Below, one piece after another: positions 10,118 to 21,664 of a stretch of 64,000 bases of DNA. A model generated the notes under the pieces. It was not told the DNA's origin and made no database searches. It was given only the letters and a program-made list of their open reading frames with translations. The DNA comes from Musa acuminata AAA Group. Its lineage: Eukaryota > Streptophyta > Magnoliopsida > Zingiberales > Musaceae. Numbering within the stretch: position 1 is the first letter of the stretch; the number at the start of each line of letters is the position of its first letter. Location: assembly GCF_036884655.1 (NCBI RefSeq), contig NC_088342.1, positions 17,042,001 to 17,106,000 of the forward strand, written 5' to 3'. Both the position numbers and the translations under genes were made by a program.

Positions 10118-11930
10118 TATTAGGATCGGAGTAGCACTAGGGGGGGGGGGAGGGGGGGTGAATTAGTGTAGTGGATTAAAACTCGTAAGTTTGAAATCAA
10201 TTTTGTAAATGTGTAGAGATTTTGATTCGATGAAGGATTACTTAGCTAAAATAGCTCGAGTAAAGGTAGTCAAGAGTAGGGAGATAAAAATCGAATGATT
10301 TATAGCTAAGTAGAGAAATGGTTCAAAACATTAAACACTCACACATTCAAGGAACACCACGATGTATAGTGGTTCGGTCAAGTGACCTACATCCACTTTC
10401 GAAGCCTTCTTCGATGAGGCTCCCAACTTCTACTAGTAAATCACTTTGAAGGGGAAGGACCAAATACCCCTCTTACAACCTTCTTACAAGTGGTTCACAC
10501 TCTTATAGATTTTTCAAAGAGAAAGAGGGAGGTGAACACTTAAGCTATTGAAAACAAGACTTTGCTAGAGTCGTTTTTCACTTTCTAACTTGTCAAAAAG
10601 GTGTTATCTCTGTTGAGAATTGAGGGGTATTTATAGGCCCCAAGAGGAATCAAATTTGGGCTCCAAATTTGAATTACTTTTGGGTTTCCCTGTGATGGTG
10701 GTGCCACCGCCTATTAGTGTCTAACACTGACAGTGTACTGGCGGTGCCACCGCCAGACCTCTCGGGTTCTGGGCGGTGCCACCGCCCAGTCTGGCAGTGT
10801 ACTGGCGGTGCCACTACCGGACCTCTCGGGTTTTGGGCGGTGCCATTGTCTAGACTATTCCAGCTCACTGGTTGGGCTCCAAACTTGGCCCAAACCAGTC
10901 CAAACTCGGGCCCAATTGGCCCCTAACCGGGTTATAGGATTAACCCTTAATCCTAACCCAAATTATATGCAAACTACAAAATTAATACATAGCCCTAAGC
11001 AAATTTTTAACCGACAACTTCGAGTTTCCTTCCGGCGAGCTTTCGAGCGAACTTCCGACAAACTTTCGATACACCCTCATATTTCTTCCACTGGACCATT
11101 CAGTTGAAGAGTGAAGCCTAAAAGCTAAGCAAATGGAGCAATGTTGCTACCAAGTAGAATGGAATTATCTGAAGACTAATCTGAATTTACTAGGGGAGAG
11201 TTTTACAACTCTAAACACAATGTCAAAATATGGTGAAACACATCCAAGTAATTCAAAACAGAGTAGACTAGAGGTGTGAAATACTTGAAACCAGTGGGGG
11301 TAATGATCAGATTAATATCCAGACAATTTGAAGTGCCACTAAAATGATTTTTTCTTAAAAAAAAAAGTTTGATAACAAAGCGGCAAATTGCTAATAAAAG
11401 TAGGCTCCTAGTCTTATGGTGAGTTCAATGAGTCTTGGACAAGTATCCAAACCTTCTCGGCATTCTCCATGAACCTCCGACGATCTTTCCGATGGACTTC
11501 CGAAAACTTCGGCAAGTCCCTGATTCTTTCTCAGTTGGTTCCGGCAGCACTTCCGACGATTCTTCGGACTTTCGGCGGACTCTCGAACACATGTCATTGG
11601 TCCCTCGACGCTTCGTCTGATTCTTCGACGCATCATCCTCTCCTACGACCTATTGCCCAATCAGCCAGTTGACTCCGCAACTCCGATATCCTTGGCGCAA
11701 TGTCCGCTCTTCTTAGCCCGATGCCCGAATTCACGACTCGAAGCCTTCTGTCGATACATCGACCGATCCATCGGCCCGACGTCCAATCTTCTGACATGTT
11801 CCTCTGGCCCAACATGATTTTCCTGCTTTAATTGTCTCATCCTAATCGAAGCATCTTGCATCACTCAAAATACAAATTAAAACATAAACACATATTAATT
11901 GGTTTCATCATCAAAATCCGAGATTCAACA
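10118..11930 (-). mobile_element. Element D: 3' LTR (1813 bp, minus strand)
   Basis: Read on the minus strand it runs from TGTTGAATCTCGG (ending at 11930) to the poly-C run and CTCCGATCCTAATA at 10118; the final CA has become TA. The TATA box is at 10628-10635 (minus). The GGCGGTGCCACCGCC palindromes lie at about 10696-10853, upstream of the TATA box in element sense. It is the 3' LTR because the polypurine tract (11932-11944, minus) adjoins its outer edge. Confidence 0.88.
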
Positions 11931-14872
11931 ATCTCCCCCTTTTTGATGATGACAACCAATCGACGACGGAGTTAACCTTAACTCCTAGAGTTTAAACAAA
12001 CTCCCCCTATCAATATACTATATTGATAGAAACTCTTAGATTTAAAAATCCAAGCAACATGTCATGATAAAATCATGACATATAATCAATATACTTCTCT
12101 CCCTTTGTCATCAACAAAAAGGAGAAGTACCACAATCAAGTGTTTGTGATATACAAGTTCAAGTTGCACGAAAAACATAATATCCAATTTTATCATCATG
12201 CAAGTTTGCTATCATCATAGATATATATGGTAGTATGATAGCAAGTTTACAATGTATAAGCTAGCAAAAAATTTTCAACATTTTAATACATGCAAGCTAG
12301 CAATTTTGAGATGTTCAAGAAAGCACCTCTTGCTTCTTGAAATATAAGTTTTGCTAGATGTGCAAGTTAACTTTTTGCTTCTTAAGATAGGCAAGATAGC
12401 ACTCCTTGGTGATGTTCAAGATAGCAATTTCTTCTCTGTTGAGAAGTGCAATTTTTATTTTTTTCTTGAATTGTGTGAGCTATCAAATTAGCTTTCTAGC
12501 ATTTTTGCTCCCCCTTTGTCATTGTCAAAAAGAAGGGAAGACCCTTTACGTTAATTTCTAAATTATAACAAAGGTAAATAGCATAGATGAAAATTCAAAT
12601 CTTGAATGTCAAAATAATTATTTTATCATGAATATTTCATTATTGTATGCATCATTATCATACGTTAAAGTATTGCATGCATAATACCAAATCATCATAT
12701 ATATTTTTAAAATATATAAACTCATCATTATATGCATGATTCCAAATCATCATTCATATTATTTCAATCATTGTTTCAATCATCACTATAACTCATCATG
12801 CACAAAATGTAAAATCATCTAACATGATACAAACATTTATTTTCAAAATATTTATTACTATTTTCATGTATGATAATAAAGTATTAATGATACCGAACAT
12901 TAAATCAATATTTTTAAGTATTTATCACTTCATGATTGTTGGTACCAAACATTTATCATTTAAAGCATTCATGATACACATCATATGCAATATATCACAT
13001 ACATTATCATAATAAAAAGTATATGCATCATTCCAAATCATAAATATTTCAAATCATCATGGTATTAATCTGTCAAATTGTATCCTGCCATGCATGATCA
13101 TAACTTTTTCTCATTTTATCATTGTAAACAATAAAAAATAAGGGAAGAACAAAATAGTGTAAAATATTTCAATTATTTCAAGGCATACAAGCCATAAATC
13201 CAACGGCATCATGTCACGAAAGATAAGACCTCTTGAATTATAAAAGACATGATTCATTTTATCAAATCTCTTCTTTTTATAAATAACAAAAATTGTAGGT
13301 GTACAAAAAAGAGATCGTGATTAAAAAAAATCTCAAGTAGTAAATCCAAGAAATCAAGATCATGATTTGAATACAAACTCATTCAAATTCAAATCGTCAA
13401 ATTTATCAAAATCTCAATATTACTTTCAAGAGATTCAAAATGGTATACATAGATTTATCATAATAATCATCAAGATCAATAAGATAGAGAAAAATAATTT
13501 TCAAAAAAAAATATTTTCCTCTTTTTAGTTGTTTCAATTCATATGATTTTATTTTATTTATGCCAAATAAAAACATGTATCATGTTTAAAACCGAAAGTG
13601 TAAGATTTATTATGGCAAAGATCAATAAGGCAATTTCATTATGGTAAAAATCAATAATCCATAAATCGCAAGATTCATCATGCATAATTTCAAATTATAA
13701 AACTATTAAACATGATTTCAAATCAATATGCTCAAGTTTTTTGTATGAAAACATACATCATACTTAAAACCGAAAATATAACATTTCGCCATGATAAAAA
13801 TCAATAATCCATAAATTACTTAAAAATCACCATGCATAATTTCGAAATTTATTAAGCATGATCATTATGCATGACATTAAAACATGGTTTCAAAATGTTT
13901 AATATTTTCATTACATAATTTCATCATTATGCATCACCATATTTTCAAATTCGAACATGCATAATTTCAAAACCATACATTTCATTTTTCATGCATGATA
14001 CAAATAAATCAATCATCATTGTGAGTATATCATACATGATATTCAAGCATTCATGAGACATCATTTTGGCAACATGATCATAGCTTTTTAATTGATGGTA
14101 TCTAAATGTAAAAGTTCATTACATCCTATCATGCATGATCATTAACTTCTCATTTGTATTTCATGCATAATTTCATTTCGTCACATTAGGAACATCAAGA
14201 AGAATTAATTGGGTGATGAGATAAATATTTTATGAATACACAGAATTATATAAAAATCATATCATGAGTGTTTCATGTATTCATATTATCACATGAAGAA
14301 TATCAAAAAGAATTTTGGTGATAAGATGCATAAATAGTAAACATAAATTTTGAATATCAAGAGACATATTATGATTCTTTTTTAATAACTCAAATAGTGA
14401 AAAGAAAGAATCATAATAGACAATCTTGATTTATAAAATAAATTTTCAAGTTATAATTTTCAGAAAACAAGATAAAAATCGTGGTTAGATGAAACTCATT
14501 CAAATCATCAAAATCATCAAAATTACTTTTAAGATGATCAAATAGATTCATTCAAGTCAATAAGATAGAGAAAAAGAATTTTTAAGAAAAATACTATTCT
14601 CTTTTTAGTTGTTTCAATTTATGTGATTGATTTTATATTAGCATGCTCAAATATTTGTTTTTCTGTTAAAACCATGCATCAACATTTAAGATCAAAAAAT
14701 AAATTTCGTCATGAAAACCACCAAGATCAATAAACCACAAAAATCCTCATGTATAACTTTAAAATCTCATGCATAAAATCATCAAATCATGGTAACAAAA
14801 TTTTAATATTTTCATTACAATTTTATGCATCATTAAGTATACAATCGTCAAGCATGACACTTACACTATTTC
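11931..14872 (-). mobile_element. Element D: AT-rich 3' spacer (minus strand)
   Basis: It opens with the reverse-complement polypurine tract and carries extra purine tracts near 12095-12110 and 12500-12515 (minus). It has TAGCTTGCA-type repeats at about 12230-12480, then about 2.3 kb of very AT-rich sequence full of ATCATGCAT phrases. No open frame resembles gag or pol. It ends where element E starts; D's coding part and 5' LTR are not in the window. Confidence 0.8.
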
Positions 14873-14901
14873 TGTTGAATCTCGTATTTTGATGATGAAA
14901 C
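14873..14901 (+). mobile_element. Element E: first 29 bp of 5' LTR, split by element A
   Basis: TGTTGAATCTCGTATTTTGA and the following GATGAAAC are the start of the LTR type seen complete at 48263. The last five bases, GAAAC (14897-14901), recur at 22894-22898 after element A, where the E LTR resumes. This proves that A inserted here. Confidence 0.9.
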
Positions 14902-16125
14902 TATTGAATCTCGGATTTTGATGATAAAATCAATTGATGGGTTAATTGATCTAATCCATATTATTGAGTTAAGTGTGCAGGAGTACCTACGATAACCAGA
15001 AAACACAAAGCAAGAATACCGGAGTCAAGTTCGATGGACGTTTAAGAGTCCGAAGAATCGTCGGAGATGCTGCCGGAACCAACCGAGAAGAAATTGTGAT
15101 CCTGTCGGAATTTTCGGAAGTTCACCGAAGAGATCGTCGGAAGTTCACGGAGATCACCGAGAAGGCTCGGCTACTCGTTAAAGTCATCACAAGTTCGGGA
15201 GCTTGTTGGGAGTCCGTCGGAAGAAGTTCATCGGAAAGCTCACCGGAACAAGACTCGACGTTCGCGGTTGAAAACTTGCTTAGGATGTGTTTTGTTATGT
15301 AGTTCACTTGTAATTAGGATTAGGATTAAGAGATAATCCTATATCCTGGTTAGGGGCCAAATGGGCCCAAAATTAGACTTGGTTTAGGCTAAATTTGAAG
15401 CCCAACAAGTGAACCGAAGGGTCTGGCGGTGGCACCGCCAGACTAGGCGGTTGCACCGCCCAGCACCCGAGAGCTGGGCGGTGGCACCACCCAGCACTGT
15501 CAATGTCTAACAGTGACAGGCGGTGGCACCGCCACTGACAGGCGGTGGCACCGCCAGCATCGGGAACCTAAAGAGAATTCAAATTTTGGAACCCAAATTT
15601 GAATCCTCTTGAGGCCTATAAATGCCCCTCAAATCTCAGTTGAAATTACAACTTTTTGAGCAGCAATTGTTTGAGAGAAAGGCCTTAGAAAAGTCTTAGC
15701 TAGTCTTGTTTTCAATTTGCTAGTGTTCACCTCCTTCTTTCTTGCTGAAAATCTGTTAGAGAGTGAACCGCTTGTAAAAAGTTGTAAAGGGGTATTCACC
15801 CTTCCCTTTCAAGAGATTTGCTAGTGGAAGGTGGGAGCCTCATCGAAGAGGAGCCTCACAAGTGGATGTAGGTCACTTGACCGAACCACTTTAAAAACGG
15901 CGTAATCTCTGGTTTGCATTTCATTACTGCTATTTACATTACTGCAAACCTTCTTACTTGCTTTATTTCCTCATTACATTTGCTGCACAACTTTGCGAAT
16001 ACGCTTTCAAGTTAAGCACTTTCGATTCTAATTTTTATCGTACGAAAGATTTGTCGAAACCAACGTTTTAAGCCACTGCACTAATTCACCCCCCCCCCCC
16101 TCTTAGTGCCGCTCCGATCCTAACA
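14902..16125 (+). mobile_element. Element A: 5' LTR (1224 bp)
   Basis: It matches 21665-22893 throughout. Palindromes of the GGCGGTGGCACCGCC type occupy 15424-15558. A TATA box (TATAAATG) is at 15617-15624. A C run sits 26 bp before the terminal CCTAACA. It lacks a module of about 330 bp that the LTRs of B, E, F and H carry after their first 60-70 bp. Confidence 0.95.
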
Positions 16126-16127
16126 AT

Positions 16128-16139
16128 TGGTATCAGAGC
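16128..16139 (+). other. Primer binding site of element A
   Basis: TGGTATCAGAGC is complementary to the 3' end of plant initiator-methionine tRNA, the usual primer for copia minus-strand synthesis. It starts two bases after the LTR. Confidence 0.95.
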
Positions 16140-16177
16140 TAGGCTCACTCTCATATTTGGTTTAATACCCAAGAGAG

Positions 16178-17751
16178 ATGGCTTACTCCGGCATACATGA
16201 GGGTCATTCTATCACACGTCTACCCTTGTTTAATGGGTCGGATTATACGTATTGGAAGACTCGAATGAGGATCTTCCTAATTTCTATGGATTCGAGCTTT
16301 GGACTATTGTTGAAAACAGATTTCAAAAATCTTCTCTTCCGATGAGCGAATGGAATGAATCGGAGAAGAAGGTTTTTGCTTTAAATGCAAAGGCTATGAA
16401 TGCCTTGTTTTGTGCGCTAGACAAAAATGAGTTTAACCGTGTTTCAATTTGTGATTCGGCTTTTGATATTTGGAGAACTCTTGAGGTCACTCATAAAGGC
16501 ACTAGCCGAGTGAAAGAGTCCAAAATCAACATCCTTGTGCACTCTTACGAACTTTTCCGAATGAAACCAAGTGAGTCCATCGGAGACATGTACACCCGGT
16601 TTACGGATGTCATCAATGGACTCAAAGCTCTTGGTAAAGACTTTACTAACTTTGAACTAGTAACTAAAATCTTAAGATCCCTCCCTAAAAGTTGGGATCC
16701 AAAAGTTACTGTCATTCAAGAGGCCAAAGACCTTAAAACATTCCCTCTTGAAGAACTCATTGGGTCTCTAATGACCTACGAAATGACATGTCAAGCTCAT
16801 GACGAGCTCGAGAATCCCCTTCCAAAGAACAGGAAAGATATGACACTCAAATCACAAGAAGACCACTTGAAAGGAACATCAAGTGATGAGGATAGTGACA
16901 ATGACATTGTACTTTTGACTCAAAAATTTAAAAAATATTTAAGAAAGAACAAATTTAAAAATAATACAAAAAATAAATTTGAACAAAAGAAGGACCAAGT
17001 GATTTGCTATGAATGCAAAAAACTGGGACACTACAAGAACGATTGTCCTCAAGCCAAAAAGAGAACATCAAAGAAGAAGGCGCTCAAGGCAACATGGGAT
17101 GATTCAAGCGCGTCCGAAGAAGAGGAGTCCAACACCGAGCAAGTTGCTCATTATGCCCTAATGGCCATTGGAGATGAGGTAACAGATTTAATTGATGCAG
17201 ATTTACCTTATCATGAATTGTTAAATGCCTTCCATGAGTTATTTGATGAATGTAAGACAATTAGTAGAAAATATAAATTGCTAAAAAAGGAGCATGATAG
17301 TCTCACTTGTGATATCGATAAATTAAAAACTGAATATCATGATAGTTTAGCTCCATGTATAAAATGCCATGATCTAGAATCTCTCCAAAAGGAGAACTTG
17401 CTACTTAAGAACACCTTGAAGAAATTCGAGGTTGATAGTAAATCTTTGAACATGATCCTTACAAATAAGGGTCACGTTCCTAAAAGAAGTGGAATCGGAT
17501 TTGTGAGAAGTCCTCACCAAAATCCAACCACTTTCATTAAAGGCCCCGTCTTACATGTTCGGCACCAAAGCAATTGCAACTTTTGTTGCAAATATGGACA
17601 TAAAACTTATAAATGTCCATTCAAGAAAATTAGTCCGAACAAACTAATTTTGATTCCTAAAGGAACCATGATCAATTCTATGCAATATGATGAACAAGTT
17701 TTTAAGGCACGCAAAAGAAAATGGGTACCTAAAAATAATCCCTTCTTGTAG
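16178..17751 (+). pseudogene. gag: Element A gag (UBN2-type nucleocapsid), one frameshift
   Basis: The natural start is ATG 16178 (MAYSGIHEGHS), identical in style to B's gag. One base is missing at about 16291-16293 compared with B, so the reading continues in another frame, open as 499 codons from 16252. That frame shows the UBN2 gag core (NAKAMNALFCALDKNEFNRV, IWRTLEVTHKGTSRVKESKI). A CCHC zinc knuckle CYECKKLGHYKNDC is at residues 252-265 and a second, CNFCCKYGHKTYKC, at 442-455. The middle is acidic and lysine-rich. Gag packages the RNA and forms the particle. It ends in TAG 17749-17751, after which the same frame continues into the protease. Confidence 0.93.
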
Positions 17752-18195
17752 AAACATACACCATCACAAGCTAGGAGCAAGAGATGGTATCTAGATAGTG
17801 GATGCTCAAGACATATGACTAGAGATCCATCTCATTTCTCTATGCTCACTAGCAAAGAAGAAGGGTACGTCACCTTCGGAGACAACAACCAAGGCAAAAT
17901 CATTGGCAAGGGAACCATATGTAACAAATTAAATTTTTCTATTGATGATATCTTACTAGTTGATGGATTGAAACATAATCTCTTGAGTGTTAGTCAATTA
18001 TGCGATAAAGGTTATATCGTTAGATTTGAATCAAATGTGTGTATTGTTGAAAAACCAAACCATAACATAACTATGATTGCATTAAAATAAAATAATGTCT
18101 ACACCATCAACCTTGATGAACTAAGTAATGAAATGTGCTTCTCCGCTTTAAATGATGATGCTTAGCTTTGGCATAGGAGACTAGGCCATGCAAGC
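17752..18195 (+). pseudogene. pol: Element A protease and start of the integrase zinc-binding domain
   Basis: In frame with gag after its TAG, this reads WYLDSGCSRHMTRDPSHF, the copia aspartic protease active site (DSG), then SVSQLCDKGY, typical of the protease C-terminal half. TAA 18088-18090 and TAG 18163-18165 interrupt it. Each is one transition from the residue expected: CAA to TAA, and TGG to TAG just before [18 protein letters not shown] starts the GAG-pre-integrase zinc-binding domain (HX3H-type His). Confidence 0.92.
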
Positions 18196-20796
18196 ATGAA
18201 ACTAATATCTAAGATCTCATCTAGAGATTTAGTGCAAGGAATTCCAAATATAATGTTTATTAAGGACAAAGTATGCGATGCATGTCAACTAGGTAAACAA
18301 ATAAAAACTAGTTTCAAACCAAAAACTCAAATTAGCACCACTAGAACATTACAATTGATTCATTTGGATTTATTTGGACCAATTGACACGACAAGTCTAG
18401 GGGGAAGCAAATATGCGTTTGTAATTGTAGATGACTATACTAGATACACTTGGACCTATTTCTTAGCTCACAAAAGTGATTGCTTCAAGTGTTTCTCTAA
18501 ATTTTGTAAACTCACTCAAAACGAAAAAGGTTTCATGATTTCATCAATTCGGAGTGATCATGGTGGCGAATTTCAAAACCGTGACTTTCAAAATTTTTGT
18601 GAGGTTAATGGATACAATCACAACTTCTCCACTCCGAGGAATCCCCAACAAAATGGAGTAGTTGAAAGAAAAAATAGAAACCTACAAGAAATGGCAAGAA
18701 CTATGTTAAATGAACATAATTTACCTAAGTATTTTTGGGCCGAAGCCGTAAATACGGCTTGCTACATCATGAATAGAGTCCTAATAAGACCATCCTTATC
18801 AAAAACTCCCTATGAATTATGGAATAATAAAAAACCAAATATTTCCTATTTTAAAGTTTTCAGTTGTAAATGCTTTATTTTGAATGAAAGGGATGCCTTA
18901 GGAAAATTTGATGCTAAATCCGATGAAGGCATCTTTCTTGGTTACTCTTCCGTTTCTAAGGCTTTTCGGGTTTTTAACAAAAGAATGTTAGTAATAGAAG
19001 AGTCTATTTATGTAGTTTTTAATGAAATTTTTAATTTAAAGAAAAATGATTTTGATGATGATCTTGGTTTTGATAATTTGAATTTAAATGAACCCCCTCC
19101 TCAAAATAGCAACTTGGATGCACCTTCTTCCGAAATTTCCTTACCCAAGGAATGGAAGTATATAGATGCTCATCCAAAGGAGCTAATTATAGGAGATACA
19201 TCAAAAGGGGTTCAAACTCGTTCCTCTTTCAAGAATTTTTGTGCTAACGCCGCCTTCCTTTCTCAAATCGAACCTAAATGCATTGACGAGGCCATAAAAG
19301 ATGATTTTTGGGTTATTGCAATGCAAGAGGAATTGAATCAATTTGAGAGGAATAAGGTATGGAAGCTTGTTCCTAGACCTAGTGACCATTTAGTCATTGG
19401 TACTAAATGGGTCTTTAGAAACAAGCAAGACGAAAATGGTATCGTGGTTAGAAACAAGGCTAGATTAGTGGCCAAAGGTTTCAAGCAAGAAGAAGGTATC
19501 GATTACGAAGAAACCTTCGCACCCGTGGCTCGATTAGAAGCCATAAGGATGCTCCTTGCCTATGTTAGTAGTAATAATTTTAAACTATTTCAAATGGATG
19601 TCAAAAGTGCTTTCTTGAATGGTTTTATTTCCGAAGAAGTATATGTCGAACAACCTCCCGGATTTGAAAATTCTCTTCTTCCTAACCATGTATTCAAATT
19701 GACTAAGGCCCTCTATGGCTTGAAACAAGCTCCTAGAGCTTGGTATGAAAGACTTAGTTCCTTTCTTATTTTAAATAATTTTACTAAAGGCAAGGTTGAT
19801 ACTATATTGTTTATTAAATATTTTGAAAATAATTTTCTTATTGTGCAAATTTATGTTGACGATATTATTTTTGGCTCTTCGGATGAATCACTATGTGAAT
19901 CCTTTGCCAAAGGTATGAGTTATGAATTTGAAATGAGTTTAATTGGTGAATTAACTTTCTTTTTGGGATTACAAATCAAACAACTTAGTGATGATATATT
20001 TCTTAACCAATCTAAATATACATTAGAATTGTTAAAACGATTTAACATGGATAATTCAAAAGCAATAAACACCCCTATGAGTACTGCGACTAAGTTAGAT
20101 ATGGATGAAAATAGTGAAAATTTCGATCAAAAAACATATAGGGGAATGATAGGTAGTCTACTCTACATCACCGCGACTAGACCGGATATTATGTTTAGTA
20201 TAGGACTTTGCGCTAGGTTTCAATCAAATCCTAAATTATCTCATCTTAAAAGTGTTAAAAGAATATTTAGGTATCTTAAAGGAACTCCAAATCTAGAACT
20301 GTGGTATCCAAAATCTGAAAAATTTGATTTAATAGCTTATGCAGATGCCGATTTTGGTGGATGCAGGATAGATAGAAAAAGTACAACTGGAACATGCCAA
20401 TTTTTAGGATATGCACTTGTTTCTTGGACTTCCAAGAAACAAAATTCAGTTGCACTATCTACGGCAGAAGCCGAATACATTGCTGCAAGTGCATTCTGTG
20501 CACAAGTTGTTTGGATGAAAAATACATTAGAAGACTATGGAATTCACTTTAAAAATATTCCCATAAAACGTGATAATACTAGTGCCATATGTCTTACTAA
20601 AAATCCAATTCAGCACTCTAAAACTAAGCACATCGACGTTAGGCATCATTTCATACGCGATCATGTCCTTAACAATGATGTTGTTCTAGAATTCGTTGAC
20701 ACAAAGCATCAATTAGAAGATATATTTACAAAAGCTTTGAATGAAGACCAATTTGAATTCATTAGAAGGGAATTAGGCATGTTAAATTGTCCCTAA
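18196..20796 (+). CDS. pol: Element A pol: integrase, reverse transcriptase, RNase H (866 open codons)
   Basis: This open frame continues the gag-protease frame. [11 protein letters not shown] completes the zinc-binding domain. The integrase core has D58 (HLDLFGP), D121 (RSDHGGEF) and E157 (VVERKN); the D-E gap is exactly 35 residues. Reverse transcriptase runs from about residue 400 ([41 protein letters not shown]) to catalytic YVDD at 553-556 and [13 protein letters not shown]. RNase H follows with D717 (YADADFGG), E758 (STAEAEY) and D793 (RDNTSA), ending GMLNCP. These enzymes copy the RNA to DNA and insert it. All catalytic residues are intact, but the upstream stops mean it cannot be made from this copy as a normal polyprotein. 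There is no env-like ORF after it. Confidence 0.97.
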   Translation: MKLISKISSRDLVQGIPNIMFIKDKVCDACQLGKQIKTSFKPKTQISTTRTLQLIHLDLFGPIDTTSLGGSKYAFVIVDDYTRYTWTYFLAHKSDCFKCFSKFCKLTQNEKGFMISSIRSDHGGEFQNRDFQNFCEVNGYNHNFSTPRNPQQNGVVERKNRNLQEMARTMLNEHNLPKYFWAEAVNTACYIMNRVLIRPSLSKTPYELWNNKKPNISYFKVFSCKCFILNERDALGKFDAKSDEGIFLGYSSVSKAFRVFNKRMLVIEESIYVVFNEIFNLKKNDFDDDLGFDNLNLNEPPPQNSNLDAPSSEISLPKEWKYIDAHPKELIIGDTSKGVQTRSSFKNFCANAAFLSQIEPKCIDEAIKDDFWVIAMQEELNQFERNKVWKLVPRPSDHLVIGTKWVFRNKQDENGIVVRNKARLVAKGFKQEEGIDYEETFAPVARLEAIRMLLAYVSSNNFKLFQMDVKSAFLNGFISEEVYVEQPPGFENSLLPNHVFKLTKALYGLKQAPRAWYERLSSFLILNNFTKGKVDTILFIKYFENNFLIVQIYVDDIIFGSSDESLCESFAKGMSYEFEMSLIGELTFFLGLQIKQLSDDIFLNQSKYTLELLKRFNMDNSKAINTPMSTATKLDMDENSENFDQKTYRGMIGSLLYITATRPDIMFSIGLCARFQSNPKLSHLKSVKRIFRYLKGTPNLELWYPKSEKFDLIAYADADFGGCRIDRKSTTGTCQFLGYALVSWTSKKQNSVALSTAEAEYIAASAFCAQVVWMKNTLEDYGIHFKNIPIKRDNTSAICLTKNPIQHSKTKHIDVRHHFIRDHVLNNDVVLEFVDTKHQLEDIFTKALNEDQFEFIRRELGMLNCP

Positions 20797-21664
20797 GAAT
20801 AAACTTGTTTGAATGGATTTTTCGTAAAGTTTTTCATTCTCTCTCCGTTCCTCGGTGAATCTGATCCTTCTCTTTTGATTCTAAATGACTTGTTAAATTA
20901 TCTTATCCTATCTTGAGTCAAACACCTCTCCCATCTGATCAAGATGAATGATTTTATGATATTTTGAATCTCGAAATTGATTTTGATGGCTTGATTATGA
21001 TTTTCAAGTTGACGAATTGAATTTGAATGGATTTGTATTCGAATTATGATCTTGACTTATTGAGAGTTACTACTTGAAACTTTTTTCTTATCCCAATCTC
21101 TTCTTTGTACATCTACAATTTTTGTTATTTATAGAAAGAAGAGATTTGATAGTATAGATGAATGATGTATGATCAATGATAAAATCTTTGAATGACAAAT
21201 TATGTGCTTCAAGTCTCATTCCCTTTTTGTTGATGACAAAGGGGGAGAAATGTGATGACTTGTATCATTTTAATAGCATGACTTATATGAATTGCAAAAG
21301 CTTGTATGATATGAATGTCTTATATGCCTTGCAAAATCCTTGAGAATATCACAAGATCGATTGATCATATTGAAAGCATGCCTTACATTTATATCATGAA
21401 ATTCATGTTGAAAATCTTTATCTCCTGCCGTAGTAAAAATTGTCTCTTATCATTCGACTTGAAAATGATTTTCATCGAAGTTTTGTATTTACTATTGCTT
21501 AATGAGAATAACGATAAGTTCTACGATTAGAACTTATCGGTTTATGCTTGAATTCAATGGTTGAAATTTAAGTGTTTTCATCTTCTCATAATATGGCATA
21601 TAGATAGGGGGAGTTATGTTTAACTCCGTCATCAATTGATTGTCATCATCAAAAAGGGGGAGAT
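20797..21664 (+). mobile_element. Element A: 3' non-coding spacer and polypurine tracts
   Basis: This is a short AT-rich spacer (868 bp) compared with 2-3 kb in the gag-only elements. An extra purine tract at 21238-21250 (AAAGGGGGAGAAA) follows TTTTTGTTGATGAC. The terminal tract is at 21651-21663. No third ORF is present. Confidence 0.85.

Noticed and set aside
15424..15558. Palindrome arrays as a possible CRISPR array
   Set aside because: Units are unevenly spaced, spacers are themselves similar, the context is a plant LTR, and no cas genes are present.
16128..16139. Primer sites as possible tRNA genes
   Set aside because: Only the 12 bases complementary to the tRNA 3' end are present, with no cloverleaf around them.
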